DNA of 64,000 bases, taken from assembly GCA_003640645.1 (NCBI GenBank), contig QGHH01000003.1, positions 62,001 through 126,000 of the forward strand, written 5' to 3'. The translations under genes and the position numbers were made by a program. The notes under the pieces were generated by a model. It saw only the letters and a list, made by a program, of their open reading frames with translations. It searched no databases and had not been told where the DNA came from. Positions 7,637 through 17,070 of the stretch are shown in pieces; positions within the stretch are counted from its first letter, which is position 1, and the number at the start of each line of letters is the position of its first letter. Origin of the DNA: Fredinandcohnia aciditolerans (GTDB taxonomy: Bacteria > Bacillota > Bacilli > Bacillales > Bacillaceae_L).

Positions 7637-8666
7637 AATTACTTGGTTATATATTCTAAGTGGAGGGTTTGTACTTAGTACAGCCCTCCTAGGCGTATTC
7701 ATTAGTAGTGTCCACGTGCCTGTTCCAACCATTTTACATATTGTGCTAGACAACACATTTGGTTGGGGCTGGCTTAATGAGGTTGCTAGAAATGAAGAAA
7801 TGATCATTTGGAATATCCGATTACCTAGGGTATTGCTGGCATTTTTTGTTGGTGCGTCTCTTGGATTAGCGGGTGCAGCATTCCAAGGATTATTACGTAA
7901 CCCATTAGCGGATCCATATACAATCGGGGTTTCATCTGGTGCATCTCTTGGTGCAGTAATTGTTTTATTTTTTCAGTTTACGATTTTGGGGTTAGGAAAC
8001 TTTACTCTTCCTATTGTTGCAATCGTAGGTGGTTTTATTTCACTCCTTATTGTATTCGGACTTGTTCGATTGAGTAGTCGAAGCTTAGCGATTGAAACCA
8101 TTATCTTGGCGGGGATAATTGTAAGTTCTTTTATTGGAGCAGTTGTTTCCCTCATTATTTCACTAAGCGACCAAGATTCAATGACTCAAATTATCTATTG
8201 GTTATATGGCAGTGTAGGACTAAGAGGCTGGAGTCATGTTCAGTTGATTCTTCCATTTATGTTGTGTGGTTCCTTTATTTTGTTCTACCATTACCGGGAG
8301 TTGAATGCGTTAGCTCTTGGGGAGGAGGCGGCAGATCATATTGGGGTTGATGTGAAGAAAGGAAAGTTGTATATCCTAATCGGAGCCTCATTATTAACGG
8401 GAGCCGCCGTTGCAGTGTCTGGATCGATTGGTTTTGTAGGACTTGTCATCCCACATTTAGTGCGTATTGTTACAGGGCCAAATCATCGCCATGTACTACC
8501 ACTTTCCCTAATGGTAGGTGGAGCATTTCTTATAGTAGCTGATTTAGTATCAAGAAGTATTATTGCTCCAGAAGAACTGCCAATTGGTGTTATTACAGCT
8601 TTAATAGGTGCACCTGTTTTTGCCCTATTATTAATCAGAGAGAGAGTTGGAGGGGAACGAAGATGA
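7599..8666 (+). CDS. btuC: Cobalamin ABC transporter permease BtuC
   Basis: This protein of about 355 residues is a FecCD/BtuC-type permease with about ten transmembrane helices. Family segments include GASLGLAGAAFQGLLRNPLADPYTIGVSSGASLGA and the C-terminal GSIGFVGLVIPHLVRIVTGPNHRHVLPLS, the coupling region for the ATPase. The frame overlaps btuF. The best start is TTG at 7599, because AAGGAG at 7584-7589 lies 9 bases upstream; TTG at 7581 is in frame but has no site. The end overlaps the next gene by 4 bases. Confidence 0.9.
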   Translation: MRSLFIQKFLINKITWLYILSGGFVLSTALLGVFISSVHVPVPTILHIVLDNTFGWGWLNEVARNEEMIIWNIRLPRVLLAFFVGASLGLAGAAFQGLLRNPLADPYTIGVSSGASLGAVIVLFFQFTILGLGNFTLPIVAIVGGFISLLIVFGLVRLSSRSLAIETIILAGIIVSSFIGAVVSLIISLSDQDSMTQIIYWLYGSVGLRGWSHVQLILPFMLCGSFILFYHYRELNALALGEEAADHIGVDVKKGKLYILIGASLLTGAAVAVSGSIGFVGLVIPHLVRIVTGPNHRHVLPLSLMVGGAFLIVADLVSRSIIAPEELPIGVITALIGAPVFALLLIRERVGGERR

Positions 8667-10153
8667 TTACTGTTAACAATTTAGTTGGTGGTTATTCGAA
8701 TTCTCCTATTATTAATGGAATAAATCTTGAGATTCATCAGGGAGAATTTTTTGCACTTCTTGGACCAAATGGAAGTGGAAAAACAACCTTGTTTAAATTG
8801 ATAACTGGGCAATTGCCGATCATAAAAGGTGATATATTCCTTTCTGGTAAAGAAATTTCCACTCTTTCAAAGCTTGAGAAGGCGAAGAAAGTGGCTGTTC
8901 TTACTCAGGAGGCGCAGGTTTCATTTGATTTTACAGTGGAAGAAATTGTGAGTCTAGGGCGGTATCCACATCAAAAAGGTTTATTTAAACAGCTATCCCG
9001 AGTAGATTGGAACGTCATTGAAGAGGTGATGGAAATAACGAATATAAGTCAATTTCGAAAAATTCCATTCCGAATGATCAGTGGTGGCGAGAAGCAAAGG
9101 GTGTTATTAGCTAAGGCATTGGCGCAAGAACCTGAGATTTTACTTTTAGATGAGCCAACGAATCATTTAGATGTGAAACACACATTCCAAATGTTGGATT
9201 TATTAAAAGAACGGCAGCAAAGTATGGGGTTAACCATTTTCTCCATTCTGCATGATTTAAATGTTGCTTCTCAATATGCAGATCGAATCGCCATGCTTCA
9301 TAAGGGCTGTTTCTTAGAAGTTGGAGATGTTGACAATTTCAGAAAGACCGACCTACTAAAGAAGGTATATGAAGTGGATATTAAGCTTGGGTCTCATCCG
9401 ACAATTTCAAAACCGCAACTCCTTATGACACCAGGCTATCATCAAGCAGAACCTTGTACACGTTTTGAAAATTCTTATCAGATTCATCAAACGAAAGAGT
9501 ATATTCACATTCAGTTCGATCACCCTTTACGAACAATTTCGAATGGGGTCATCGGTGATGGTATTCAATGGTTAAGGCATTTTTGTAATTTTTATGTTGA
9601 TAAGAATTATAATTGCTCAGCACCTGACCGTGATTTGCGAAATTGGATGACAAAGTACGCTATTCCTTATGAGCAAGCGGTTGGAATGATGACAGCTGTT
9701 CAATTAAAGGATGTGGTTATACGTCATGAAGAATTTGAAGGTATTCAAATTCTAGCTGTTGTAACTGCAGGTACCGGGAATGCTGTCGATATTTCAAGTC
9801 GTACCCATTCTAAGGTGAGTCAATCAGTAGGTACAATCAACACCATGCTGTTCATTGATTCACATTTTACAGATGGTGCACTTGTAAATGGCTTTATGTC
9901 AGCTACAGAAGCAAAAACAAAAGCATTACTAGACATGAATATTAAAGATCCACACTCCAACACGATTGCAACTGGTACATCAACGGATTCACTACTTCTA
10001 GGTCTTACTCAACAAGGGGAGAAAACACCATATGCAGGTTCAGGAACCACTGTTGGAAAAGCTATAGGTCAAATCGTGTATGAAGCAACAAAAGAAGCTA
10101 TCCAAAAGTATTTACAAAGTAGTCCAAACGAAATAAGGTGGGGAAGTAAATGA
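8663..10153 (+). CDS. btuD-cbiZ: Fusion of cobalamin ABC ATPase BtuD and adenosylcobinamide amidohydrolase CbiZ
   Basis: The 496-residue protein joins two activities. Residues about 1-255 are an ABC ATPase with Walker A GPNGSGKTT (K40), signature SGGEKQRVLLAKAL and Walker B ILLLDEPTNHLD. Residues about 275-490 are CbiZ, recognised by NGVIGDGIQWLRHF, VVTAGTGNAVDIS, GTINTMLFID and SATEAKTKALLDMNIKDPHSNTIATGTSTDS. CbiZ removes the aminopropanol arm from adenosyl(pseudo)cobinamide to give adenosylcobyric acid, which the later enzymes of this operon rebuild into cobalamin. The fusion puts corrinoid remodelling directly at the importer. The ATG overlaps the btuC stop. Confidence 0.93.
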   Translation: MITVNNLVGGYSNSPIINGINLEIHQGEFFALLGPNGSGKTTLFKLITGQLPIIKGDIFLSGKEISTLSKLEKAKKVAVLTQEAQVSFDFTVEEIVSLGRYPHQKGLFKQLSRVDWNVIEEVMEITNISQFRKIPFRMISGGEKQRVLLAKALAQEPEILLLDEPTNHLDVKHTFQMLDLLKERQQSMGLTIFSILHDLNVASQYADRIAMLHKGCFLEVGDVDNFRKTDLLKKVYEVDIKLGSHPTISKPQLLMTPGYHQAEPCTRFENSYQIHQTKEYIHIQFDHPLRTISNGVIGDGIQWLRHFCNFYVDKNYNCSAPDRDLRNWMTKYAIPYEQAVGMMTAVQLKDVVIRHEEFEGIQILAVVTAGTGNAVDISSRTHSKVSQSVGTINTMLFIDSHFTDGALVNGFMSATEAKTKALLDMNIKDPHSNTIATGTSTDSLLLGLTQQGEKTPYAGSGTTVGKAIGQIVYEATKEAIQKYLQSSPNEIRWGSK

Positions 10154-11532
10154 CCGAACGACGAATTGTAATTGCAGGTACTGGAAGTGGCGTTGGAAAA
10201 ACAACATTAACAATTGGTATTATGTCAGCATTCATGAAACGAGGGCTAAGCGTACAAGGCTTTAAATGTGGTCCTGACTATATAGACCCATCCTATCATA
10301 CAGCTGTAACAAAACGAGTTTCACGCAATTTAGATAGTTGGATGCTCACTCATGAAAGAGTTTTGGATATTTTCACACATGGAAATCGTGATGCAGATAT
10401 TTCAATTATAGAAGGAGTTATGGGATTCTTTGATGGAAAAAGTCCGGAAACGAATGAAGGTAGTACTGCAGAGATTAGTATCATAACGAAAAGTCCTGTA
10501 TTGCTTGTAGTCAATTGTGAAAGTATGGCTCGTAGTGCTGCAGCAATTGTGAAGGGTTTTCAAATGTTTGCAGAAGGTCCAAATATAGTTGGAGTTATTG
10601 CAAACAGAGTGGGGAGCGAGGGACATTTCCAACTTGTCAAAAAAGCAATTGAACAAGAATGTCATATTCCGGTTATTGGATATTTGAAACGAGATGTCGA
10701 GATTGAAATTCCAGAAAGACATCTTGGACTTATTCCTTCAATTGAACGCGGTGAACTTACTCCGTTATTTGATAAAGTTGGTGACTTGGTTTTAGAGACG
10801 ATTGATCTTGATAAATTGCTTGAATTAGCTGTAGCGGAACCGCTAAATGAAAAAAATAAATCCTCAATGTTTGAAAAGAAGCAAGATACTATGACGAGAA
10901 TAGCGGTTGCAAAGGATGCAGCCTTTAACTTCTATTATCCTGAGAATCTAGAATTATTAGAAGTTAATGGCGCAGAATTAGTCTATTTTTCTCCATTGGC
11001 TAATGAAGAGTTACCAATGAATGTAGATGGTCTATATATAGGAGGAGGCTTCCCAGAGGAATTCGCTTTAACCTTGGAATCTAATGTAAAGACCAAGGAA
11101 TCGATTCAGAAAGCAATTAAAGAAGGGCTGCCAACTCTTGGTGAATGTGGCGGATTCATGTATTTGACCGAGTCCATTGAAACGACAGAACAGAAGACGT
11201 ATCAAATGATCGGGATCATTCCTGGTAAAGTCCAAATGCATTCCTATTTACAAGCATTGGGATATAGAGAAGTTAGTGGTCTCAATAACAATTTCATTCT
11301 TTCCAATCAAATGGGTAGAGGGCATGAATTTCATTATTCTTCTTTTATGGCAAATGAGAATGAATTCTCCCATGCTTTTAAAACAAAAGGACTGCGGGGT
11401 GTTAAGCAGGAAGGGTGTCTAAAATACAATTTAGTAGCTGGCTACACCCATCTTCATTTTGGCTCAAACCCAAAAATTGCTGAGAACTGGATTAGGAAAT
11501 GTCTAGAGTATAAAGCGAGTAAGGAGAGATAA
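10150..11532 (+). CDS. cbiA: Cobyrinic acid a,c-diamide synthase CbiA/CobB
   Basis: The 460-residue enzyme amidates the a and c carboxyls of cobyrinic acid using glutamine and ATP. The N-terminal part has a dethiobiotin-synthetase-like P-loop (GTGSGVGKTTLT, about 9-20) and FKCGPDYIDPSYH. The C-terminal class I glutaminase domain has GGGFPEEFA and the catalytic C333 in LGECGGFMYL. Its ATG overlaps the btuD-cbiZ stop by 4 bases. This enzyme acts before cobyric acid, upstream of the point where CbiZ-salvaged material enters, so its presence suggests either corrin-ring genes elsewhere or use of imported early intermediates. Confidence 0.93.
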   Translation: MTERRIVIAGTGSGVGKTTLTIGIMSAFMKRGLSVQGFKCGPDYIDPSYHTAVTKRVSRNLDSWMLTHERVLDIFTHGNRDADISIIEGVMGFFDGKSPETNEGSTAEISIITKSPVLLVVNCESMARSAAAIVKGFQMFAEGPNIVGVIANRVGSEGHFQLVKKAIEQECHIPVIGYLKRDVEIEIPERHLGLIPSIERGELTPLFDKVGDLVLETIDLDKLLELAVAEPLNEKNKSSMFEKKQDTMTRIAVAKDAAFNFYYPENLELLEVNGAELVYFSPLANEELPMNVDGLYIGGGFPEEFALTLESNVKTKESIQKAIKEGLPTLGECGGFMYLTESIETTEQKTYQMIGIIPGKVQMHSYLQALGYREVSGLNNNFILSNQMGRGHEFHYSSFMANENEFSHAFKTKGLRGVKQEGCLKYNLVAGYTHLHFGSNPKIAENWIRKCLEYKASKER

Positions 11533-11534
11533 GG

Positions 11535-12575
11535 ATGAAACAAATATACGAATCCACCCCAAAGGTAAACAAGGAGATGGGGAGACAGGTTGGTGAGTAT
11601 ATTAATACGTTAACAAAGCCAATAGGAAGCCTTGGGCGACTAGAGGAAATGGCTATTAACCTAGCAGAAATGAAGAATGAACCATTCCCTAGTGTTACGC
11701 CACCAGGTGTGCTAGTTTTTGCGGCCGATCATGGGATCACTTCAGAAGGTGTATCTGCCTATCCGCAAGCAGTAACAGAACAGATGGTTCGAAACTTTTT
11801 AAATGGTGGTGCAGCAATAAATGTATTTAGTAGACAAATAGGCGCCATTCTTAAGGTAATCGATATAGGAGTAGCTACCGATATTGAACACGAGAGTTTA
11901 ATCAATCAAAAAGTTCGTTATGGTACAGGCAATTTTTATCTTGAAGATGCAATGAGTCGACAAGAAGCTGAACAAGCAATGGATGCTGGATATAATCAAG
12001 CCTTACAAATCATCGAAGAAGGGGCACAATGTCTCATACTCGGGGAGATGGGGATCGGAAATACAACATCAAGTAGTGCAATCCTAGCCGTTTTAAGTGG
12101 TAAAGATATATCCCAATTAGTAGGAAGAGGAACTGGGATTTCTGATGCTACATTTTTACATAAAACTGAAATTATTAAACAGGCGCTAATACGTAGGAAT
12201 CCGAATCCAAATGATCCAATTGATATTCTAGCGAAAGTGGGCGGACTAGAGATTGCCGCAATGACAGGTGCAATGCTAGGTGCTGCAAGCAAGAGGGTAC
12301 CGATTCTTGTAGATGGTTTTATCTGTACCATCGCAGCGTTAGTTGCAAACTTAATCTCCCCTAGTGTTAACGACTATATCATGGTCACACATCAATCCGT
12401 TGAACCAGGTCACAATATTGCACTTTCACTAGTAGGGAAGAAACCCATTATTGATTTAGGACTTAGACTTGGAGAAGGAACAGGAGCAGCCATTTCATTT
12501 CCTATTATCCAATCGGCTACACTCATGGTAAAAGAAATGGCAACCTTTGACTCAGCAGGAATTTCTAAGAAATAG
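11535..12575 (+). CDS. cobT: Nicotinate-nucleotide-dimethylbenzimidazole phosphoribosyltransferase CobT
   Basis: This 346-residue enzyme makes alpha-ribazole phosphate, the lower-ligand nucleotide of cobalamin. It has the family's length and motifs: LTKPIGSLGRLEEMA near the N-terminus, FAADHGITSEGVSAYP, GEMGIGNTTSSSA, ILVDGFICTIAAL and the C-terminal LRLGEGTGAA with the catalytic glutamate. It starts two bases after the cbiA stop with an AGGAGA site, in a tight operon. Confidence 0.95.
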   Translation: MKQIYESTPKVNKEMGRQVGEYINTLTKPIGSLGRLEEMAINLAEMKNEPFPSVTPPGVLVFAADHGITSEGVSAYPQAVTEQMVRNFLNGGAAINVFSRQIGAILKVIDIGVATDIEHESLINQKVRYGTGNFYLEDAMSRQEAEQAMDAGYNQALQIIEEGAQCLILGEMGIGNTTSSSAILAVLSGKDISQLVGRGTGISDATFLHKTEIIKQALIRRNPNPNDPIDILAKVGGLEIAAMTGAMLGAASKRVPILVDGFICTIAALVANLISPSVNDYIMVTHQSVEPGHNIALSLVGKKPIIDLGLRLGEGTGAAISFPIIQSATLMVKEMATFDSAGISKK

Positions 12576-12607
12576 TAATTCAAACTTTATAAAACTAGGA
12601 GGTTTAT

Positions 12608-13159
12608 ATGAAACAAGCTAACGATAAGAAAAAGGGATTAACACTTGTATATACGGGTCACGGTAAAGGGAAGACAACAGCAGCTCTAGGTCTAACAGTT
12701 CGAGCGGTTGGCAGAGGGTTAAGTGTAAAAATCTATCAATTTATTAAATCACCTGAACGTTCATATGGTGAACAAATTGCCTTAAGTAAGCTTGGAGTTG
12801 AGATGGAGCAACTTGGTATTGGATTTACTTGGACAAAGACCCCAGAAGAACATCGCGAAGCATTAAGGACCGGATGGTTAAAGGCTAAGGAAGCTGTCAT
12901 GAGCGGTGAATCTGATTTGATCATACTAGATGAATTAAACAATGCATTAGCAATTGATACCTTTCCAATTGATGATGTGTTACCACTAAACGAAGTGGTA
13001 GATGTATTAAAAAATAAACCGCCACATGTTCATCTCGTTATTACTGGAAGAGATGCCAAACGGGAAATACGTGAAATCGCCGATCTTGTTTCAGTTGTTG
13101 AAGTGGAAAAGCATTATTATGATGAAGGCATACCAGCCGTAAAAGGTATTGAATTTTAA
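12608..13159 (+). CDS. cobA: Cob(I)yrinic acid a,c-diamide adenosyltransferase CobA/CobO (BtuR family)
   Basis: The 183-residue enzyme transfers the adenosyl group of ATP to the cobalt of corrinoids. It has the CobA/BtuR P-loop TGHGKGKTTAALG (K22, T23), the KIYQFIKSPERSYGE corrinoid-loop region, DLIILDELNNAL and HVHLVITGRDA. It starts 32 bases after cobT with an AGGAGG site. It is the last gene before a 330-base structured spacer, which then leads into cbiP on the same strand. Confidence 0.93.
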   Translation: MKQANDKKKGLTLVYTGHGKGKTTAALGLTVRAVGRGLSVKIYQFIKSPERSYGEQIALSKLGVEMEQLGIGFTWTKTPEEHREALRTGWLKAKEAVMSGESDLIILDELNNALAIDTFPIDDVLPLNEVVDVLKNKPPHVHLVITGRDAKREIREIADLVSVVEVEKHYYDEGIPAVKGIEF

Positions 13160-13207
13160 CTTTATTCAGCAGAAGTCCCGTGGGGATGCATGCAAAAAAA
13201 TATCAAA

Positions 13208-13453
13208 TTCAGTGGGGGTTCAAACCCCGGCTGAAATTAAGGAACTCAGACTAAGAATGCCACGTCCTGTGGCAACGTCTGAGTGACCAACATCGTATTG
13301 GCCTAAAGACTCCGGCGGATGCCACGATTTTTCAGAGGTGGCTTTTCGAGCGGTAAGATTAAAGACTAAGAGCGCCACATCCTGTGGCAACGTCTTTATG
13401 ACCCACATCGTGTGGGCCTAAAAATCGGGCGCAAATACGCCAAGGCGCATTTG
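13208..13453 (+). repeat. Structured intergenic element with tandem covarying hairpins
   Basis: The cobA-cbiP spacer is packed with hairpins. One is TTCAG...CTGAA enclosing GGGGTT/AACCCC (13208-13235). Two copies of a double-hairpin unit follow at about 13247-13302 and 13363-13418: an outer CAGAC/GTCTG (copy 1) or AAGAC/GTCTT (copy 2) encloses GCCAC...GTGGC, followed by CCAACATCGTATTGG (copy 1) or CCCACATCGTGTGGG (copy 2). Substitutions between the copies are compensatory in the stems. A GCCAC/GTGGC hairpin (13321-13342) lies between them, and CAAATACGCC/GGCGCATTTG (13432-13453) closes the block. It may be a dispersed repeat or a regulatory RNA inserted in the operon. Confidence 0.65.
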
Positions 13454-13492
13454 ATAATGTCAAGAACCCCAAAAGAAAAGGAGTTCACACAT

Positions 13493-15001
13493 ATGAATAG
13501 AGCTGTACCGTTAATGATTCAAGGTACTCATTCAGATGCTGGAAAGAGTGCAATTGTTACCGCTCTTTGCCGGATATTTGTTCAGGATGGTTATAAAACA
13601 GCCCCTTTTAAATCGCAAAATATGGCATTGAATTCGTATATTACGGTCGATGGAAAAGAAATCGGGCGTGCACAAGGTGTTCAAGCTGAAGCTGCACGAA
13701 TCGTAGCAACAACAGATATGAATCCGATATTAATTAAGCCAAATGGAAACTATGAATCACAAATTGTTGTTCACGGTAAGCCATTTAAGAATATGAAAGC
13801 TGGAGAATATCGCGAGGAATTTTTTCAACAAGGTTTACAAGTGATTCGAGAAGTGTATGATACATTGTCCAAAAGCTATGAGCGGATTGTGATAGAAGGA
13901 GCGGGTAGCCCTGCAGAGATTAATTTAAATGACCGGGAGCTTGTGAATATGCGAGTTGCACGGATAGCGAATGCACCTGTAATACTCGTTGGGGATATTG
14001 ACAAGGGTGGAGTCTTTGCTAGTTTAGTAGGAACATTACAGCTTCTTGAGCCTCAGGATCGAAAAAGGGTTATCGGTGTCATTATTAATAAATTTAGAGG
14101 GGATGTTTCGCTATTACAGCCTGGGTTAACGTGGTTTGAGGAATATACGGGTGTGCCTATTCTAGGGGTTGTTCCATATATCGATAACCTCTTAATTGAA
14201 GCAGAGGATTCACTCGTGTTAAATACGTATACTTCGAAACCGGATGAGTCAAAAGAAATTGATATTGCGGTCATATGTCATCCGATGATATCGAATTTTA
14301 CGGATATCGATCCTTTTTTTGAGGAAAAGGATTGTCATGTTCGCTTTGTTAAAACGATTGAAGACGTTCGAAATCCAGATGTACTGATTTTACCAGGAAG
14401 TAAAAATACAATTGAGGATTTGATGAGCTTACACAGTACAGGTCTAGCTAATCGGATATTGGATTTAGTACAAAAAAGAACTACAGTTGTCGGCATTTGC
14501 GGTGGGTACCAAATGCTAGGAACGCTTATTGTAGATGAACATGAAGTTGAATCAACGCATAGTTGTGTTGAAGGACTCGGTCTGATTCCAATGAAAACCT
14601 CGATGACCACACAGAAGACAACCGTTCATTCAGAAGGAATTGCGCAGTTTGGTGAGGAACGCATTCCAGTTTCAGGTTATGAAATTCATATGGGACAATC
14701 ATCTTTTGAAAATGAATGTGATCATTTTGTTCAATTAGCTGACAGATGGGAAGGAACGATAACGAAGGACAAACAAATAATCGGGACGTACTTTCATGGT
14801 ATTTTCCATAATGATTTATTTCGTGAGGTCTTTCTAAATGAAATCAGAGTGAAGAAAGGATTAGAGCCAATTAAGAATCGAGCCTCTTTCTCCAAAAAAA
14901 GAGAAGAAGGGTTTGATGTATTAGCCAATGTTGTGAGAGAAAATATCCAGTTAGATCAAATAAATAAATTGATAACAGACTATCAAAAGGAATTGAAATG
15001 A
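13493..15001 (+). CDS. cbiP: Cobyric acid synthase CbiP/CobQ
   Basis: The 502-residue enzyme adds four amides to adenosylcobyrinic acid a,c-diamide to give adenosylcobyric acid. The N-terminal domain has MIQGTHSDAGKSAIVTALCRIF and FKSQNMALNSY; the C-terminal glutaminase domain has catalytic C336 in GICGGYQMLG and H435 in GTYFHGIFHND. The open frame extends upstream to 13412 into the structured spacer, but AAGGAG at 13478-13483 and the conserved N-terminus set the start at 13493. It ends with an ATGA overlap into cbiB. Confidence 0.95.
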   Translation: MNRAVPLMIQGTHSDAGKSAIVTALCRIFVQDGYKTAPFKSQNMALNSYITVDGKEIGRAQGVQAEAARIVATTDMNPILIKPNGNYESQIVVHGKPFKNMKAGEYREEFFQQGLQVIREVYDTLSKSYERIVIEGAGSPAEINLNDRELVNMRVARIANAPVILVGDIDKGGVFASLVGTLQLLEPQDRKRVIGVIINKFRGDVSLLQPGLTWFEEYTGVPILGVVPYIDNLLIEAEDSLVLNTYTSKPDESKEIDIAVICHPMISNFTDIDPFFEEKDCHVRFVKTIEDVRNPDVLILPGSKNTIEDLMSLHSTGLANRILDLVQKRTTVVGICGGYQMLGTLIVDEHEVESTHSCVEGLGLIPMKTSMTTQKTTVHSEGIAQFGEERIPVSGYEIHMGQSSFENECDHFVQLADRWEGTITKDKQIIGTYFHGIFHNDLFREVFLNEIRVKKGLEPIKNRASFSKKREEGFDVLANVVRENIQLDQINKLITDYQKELK

Positions 15002-15969
15002 TGGGAATGGTACAGGAACCCACAATTATGTTCTGCACGATTTTATTCGCTGCAATTGTATTAGATTTGTTAATTGGTGACCCCAGGTGGTTTCCCCATC
15101 CTGTTGTGTTAATGGGAAAATTGATCACATACCTAGAAAAGAGCTGGAATAGAGGAAAAGGGAGAGTTTGGAAAGGTATTTGCTTGTGCGGAACTGTTAT
15201 TCTACTCGTTTTTTTCCTTACCTTATCCCTTGTTTATCTCGCTTATCAATTGCATCCATTCGCTGGAATATTCATACAAATTTATTTGATTTCAACCACG
15301 ATTGCGATCAAAGGTCTTTCGGCTGCTGCTAAAGAAGTCCTCGTTCCTATAGAGAATGGGAATATTACGGAAGCGAGAGACAAGCTAAGTATGATTGTCG
15401 GACGAGATACGGAACATTTACCAGAGAATGAAATTGTCAGAGGAACGGTTGAAACGGTTGCGGAGAATACCGTTGATGGGATAACAGCACCCTTATTTTG
15501 GGCATTCATAGGAGGGGCACCACTTGTGATGGTGTACCGTGCGATTAACACGTTAGATTCGATGGTTGGACATAAAAATGAACGATTTAATCAATTTGGG
15601 TGGGCTTCAGCTAGACTTGATGATCTAGTCAATTGGATTCCTGCGAGACTAACAGCCCTCTCAATGTGGCTAGCCGCTTATTTTATTAAAGGGTCTAATT
15701 ATAGAAATGGATGGAAAACAACTTGGAGAGATGCAAGAAAACACCCGAGTCCAAATAGCGGGTGGTCAGAGGCAATGGTGGCAGGATTACTCGGAATTCA
15801 GTTAGGCGGGATCAATTATTATCAAGGTAGAAAATCAGTACGTGCACAAATGGGAGACCCTTCTAGAAATTTGGTGAGCTCTGATATCGAAAAAACAATT
15901 CAATATATGCATGGAGGGTGGATCGTATTCTTTCTATTTGGTTTGTGCATACTCCAGCTAGTTAAATAG
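14998..15969 (+). CDS. cbiB: Adenosylcobinamide-phosphate synthase CbiB
   Basis: This 323-residue integral membrane protein attaches aminopropanol phosphate to adenosylcobyric acid. It carries the family start LDLLIGDPRWFPHPVVLMGKLI, then VETVAENTVDGITAPLFWAFIGG, MVGHKNERFNQFGWASARLDDLVNWIPARL and HPSPNSGWSEAMVAGLLGIQLGG. Several hydrophobic helices are visible. It overlaps cbiP by 4 bases and hands its product to CobU and CobS encoded downstream. CobD, the next gene, supplies the aminopropanol phosphate. Confidence 0.95.
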   Translation: MMGMVQEPTIMFCTILFAAIVLDLLIGDPRWFPHPVVLMGKLITYLEKSWNRGKGRVWKGICLCGTVILLVFFLTLSLVYLAYQLHPFAGIFIQIYLISTTIAIKGLSAAAKEVLVPIENGNITEARDKLSMIVGRDTEHLPENEIVRGTVETVAENTVDGITAPLFWAFIGGAPLVMVYRAINTLDSMVGHKNERFNQFGWASARLDDLVNWIPARLTALSMWLAAYFIKGSNYRNGWKTTWRDARKHPSPNSGWSEAMVAGLLGIQLGGINYYQGRKSVRAQMGDPSRNLVSSDIEKTIQYMHGGWIVFFLFGLCILQLVK

Positions 15970-15987
15970 TGTAAATGAGGTGAAATG

Positions 15988-17070
15988 ATGAAATGGCCAA
16001 ATCATGGGGGACAACCTGAAACAATCAAAAAACTGTTACATATGAAGGAAGAAAAATCATTAATCGATTTTAGCGCAAACCTAAATCCTATGGGGCCGCC
16101 TATTTGGTTATCAGATGTTTTACAACAAGAGTATGAGACCATAACCCGTTATCCAGATCCAACGTATTCGAAAGCGAGCGCTGCAATCGCGGAGCATGAA
16201 GGAATAGACCAAGACATGGTCTTAGTAACAAATGGGGGAGCAGAGGCCATTTTTTTAGTGGCAAAGTATTTCGAAAAAGGAAAGGCGCTCATAGCCCATC
16301 CTACCTTTTTGGAATATGAGCGTGCCTGTACACATTACCATATTGATGTGGAGGATCTTATCGTTGATGATGAAAGTGGTTTTACACTACCAGTCCAATT
16401 GATTCAAGATAGATTTGCTGAAAAAGATGTTCTGTTTCTTTGTCGTCCAAATAATCCAACTGGAACGGTTATACCAGAAGAAGATTTGCAACTTTTATTA
16501 GAAATTGGGAAGAAAAAGGATACATATGTAGTAGTGGATGAAGCTTTTGTCGATTTTTTACCAACTACCATTGCATCCCTTACGTCTTGGTTATCGGCAT
16601 ACCCCAATCTAATCATTTTACGTTCTTTAACTAAAATGTATACAGTTCCTGGGCTTCGAATCGGATATATAATGGCTCACCCAACTGTCATACATGCGTT
16701 GAAAAACGAACAAATTCCTTGGAGCATTAACTCCTTAGTTGATGCAGTCGTTCCGAGATTACTTGAAGACCGAACTTTTGTTGACAAAACAAAAGTTTGG
16801 TTACATGGGGAATCTCGGTATGTATTTAGTTGCTTAAAAGAATTAGACTACTACGTTTCACCATCACTAGTAAACTTTTATCTATTGCAGGATAAAAAAT
16901 CTCCAAATCGAACAGATGAACTTTATTACTTTTTATTGGAGAATGGAATCCTGACGCGACATACTCACAACTTTAAAGGACTTAATGGAAAATTTATTCG
17001 AATCGCAATCAGGTCATACACAGAAAATCAACATTTACTTACTGCCCTTCATAAGTGGAGAAAAGAGTAA
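15988..17070 (+). CDS. cobD: Threonine-phosphate decarboxylase CobD (PLP enzyme)
   Basis: The 360-residue fold-type I PLP enzyme resembles histidinol-phosphate aminotransferase and makes (R)-1-amino-2-propanol phosphate for CbiB. It has NLNPMGPP, NGGAEAIFLVAKYF, LCRPNNPTGTV, VVDEAFVDF and the PLP-lysine segment RSLTKMYTVPGLRIGY. An ATG at 15985 is in frame, but GAGGTG at 15977-15982 better fits the ATG at 15988. Family discrimination from HisC comes from the operon context. Confidence 0.9.
   Translation: MKWPNHGGQPETIKKLLHMKEEKSLIDFSANLNPMGPPIWLSDVLQQEYETITRYPDPTYSKASAAIAEHEGIDQDMVLVTNGGAEAIFLVAKYFEKGKALIAHPTFLEYERACTHYHIDVEDLIVDDESGFTLPVQLIQDRFAEKDVLFLCRPNNPTGTVIPEEDLQLLLEIGKKKDTYVVVDEAFVDFLPTTIASLTSWLSAYPNLIILRSLTKMYTVPGLRIGYIMAHPTVIHALKNEQIPWSINSLVDAVVPRLLEDRTFVDKTKVWLHGESRYVFSCLKELDYYVSPSLVNFYLLQDKKSPNRTDELYYFLLENGILTRHTHNFKGLNGKFIRIAIRSYTENQHLLTALHKWRKE

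Noticed and set aside
13214-13230. T-arm-like sequence GGGGGTTCAAACCCC, possible tRNA
   Set aside because: No acceptor, D-arm or anticodon arm can be folded around it; it is part of a simple hairpin in the structured repeat.
13412-13492. N-terminal extension of cobyric acid synthase
   Set aside because: The extension falls in the hairpin element, and the conserved N-terminus and ribosome site fit ATG 13493.
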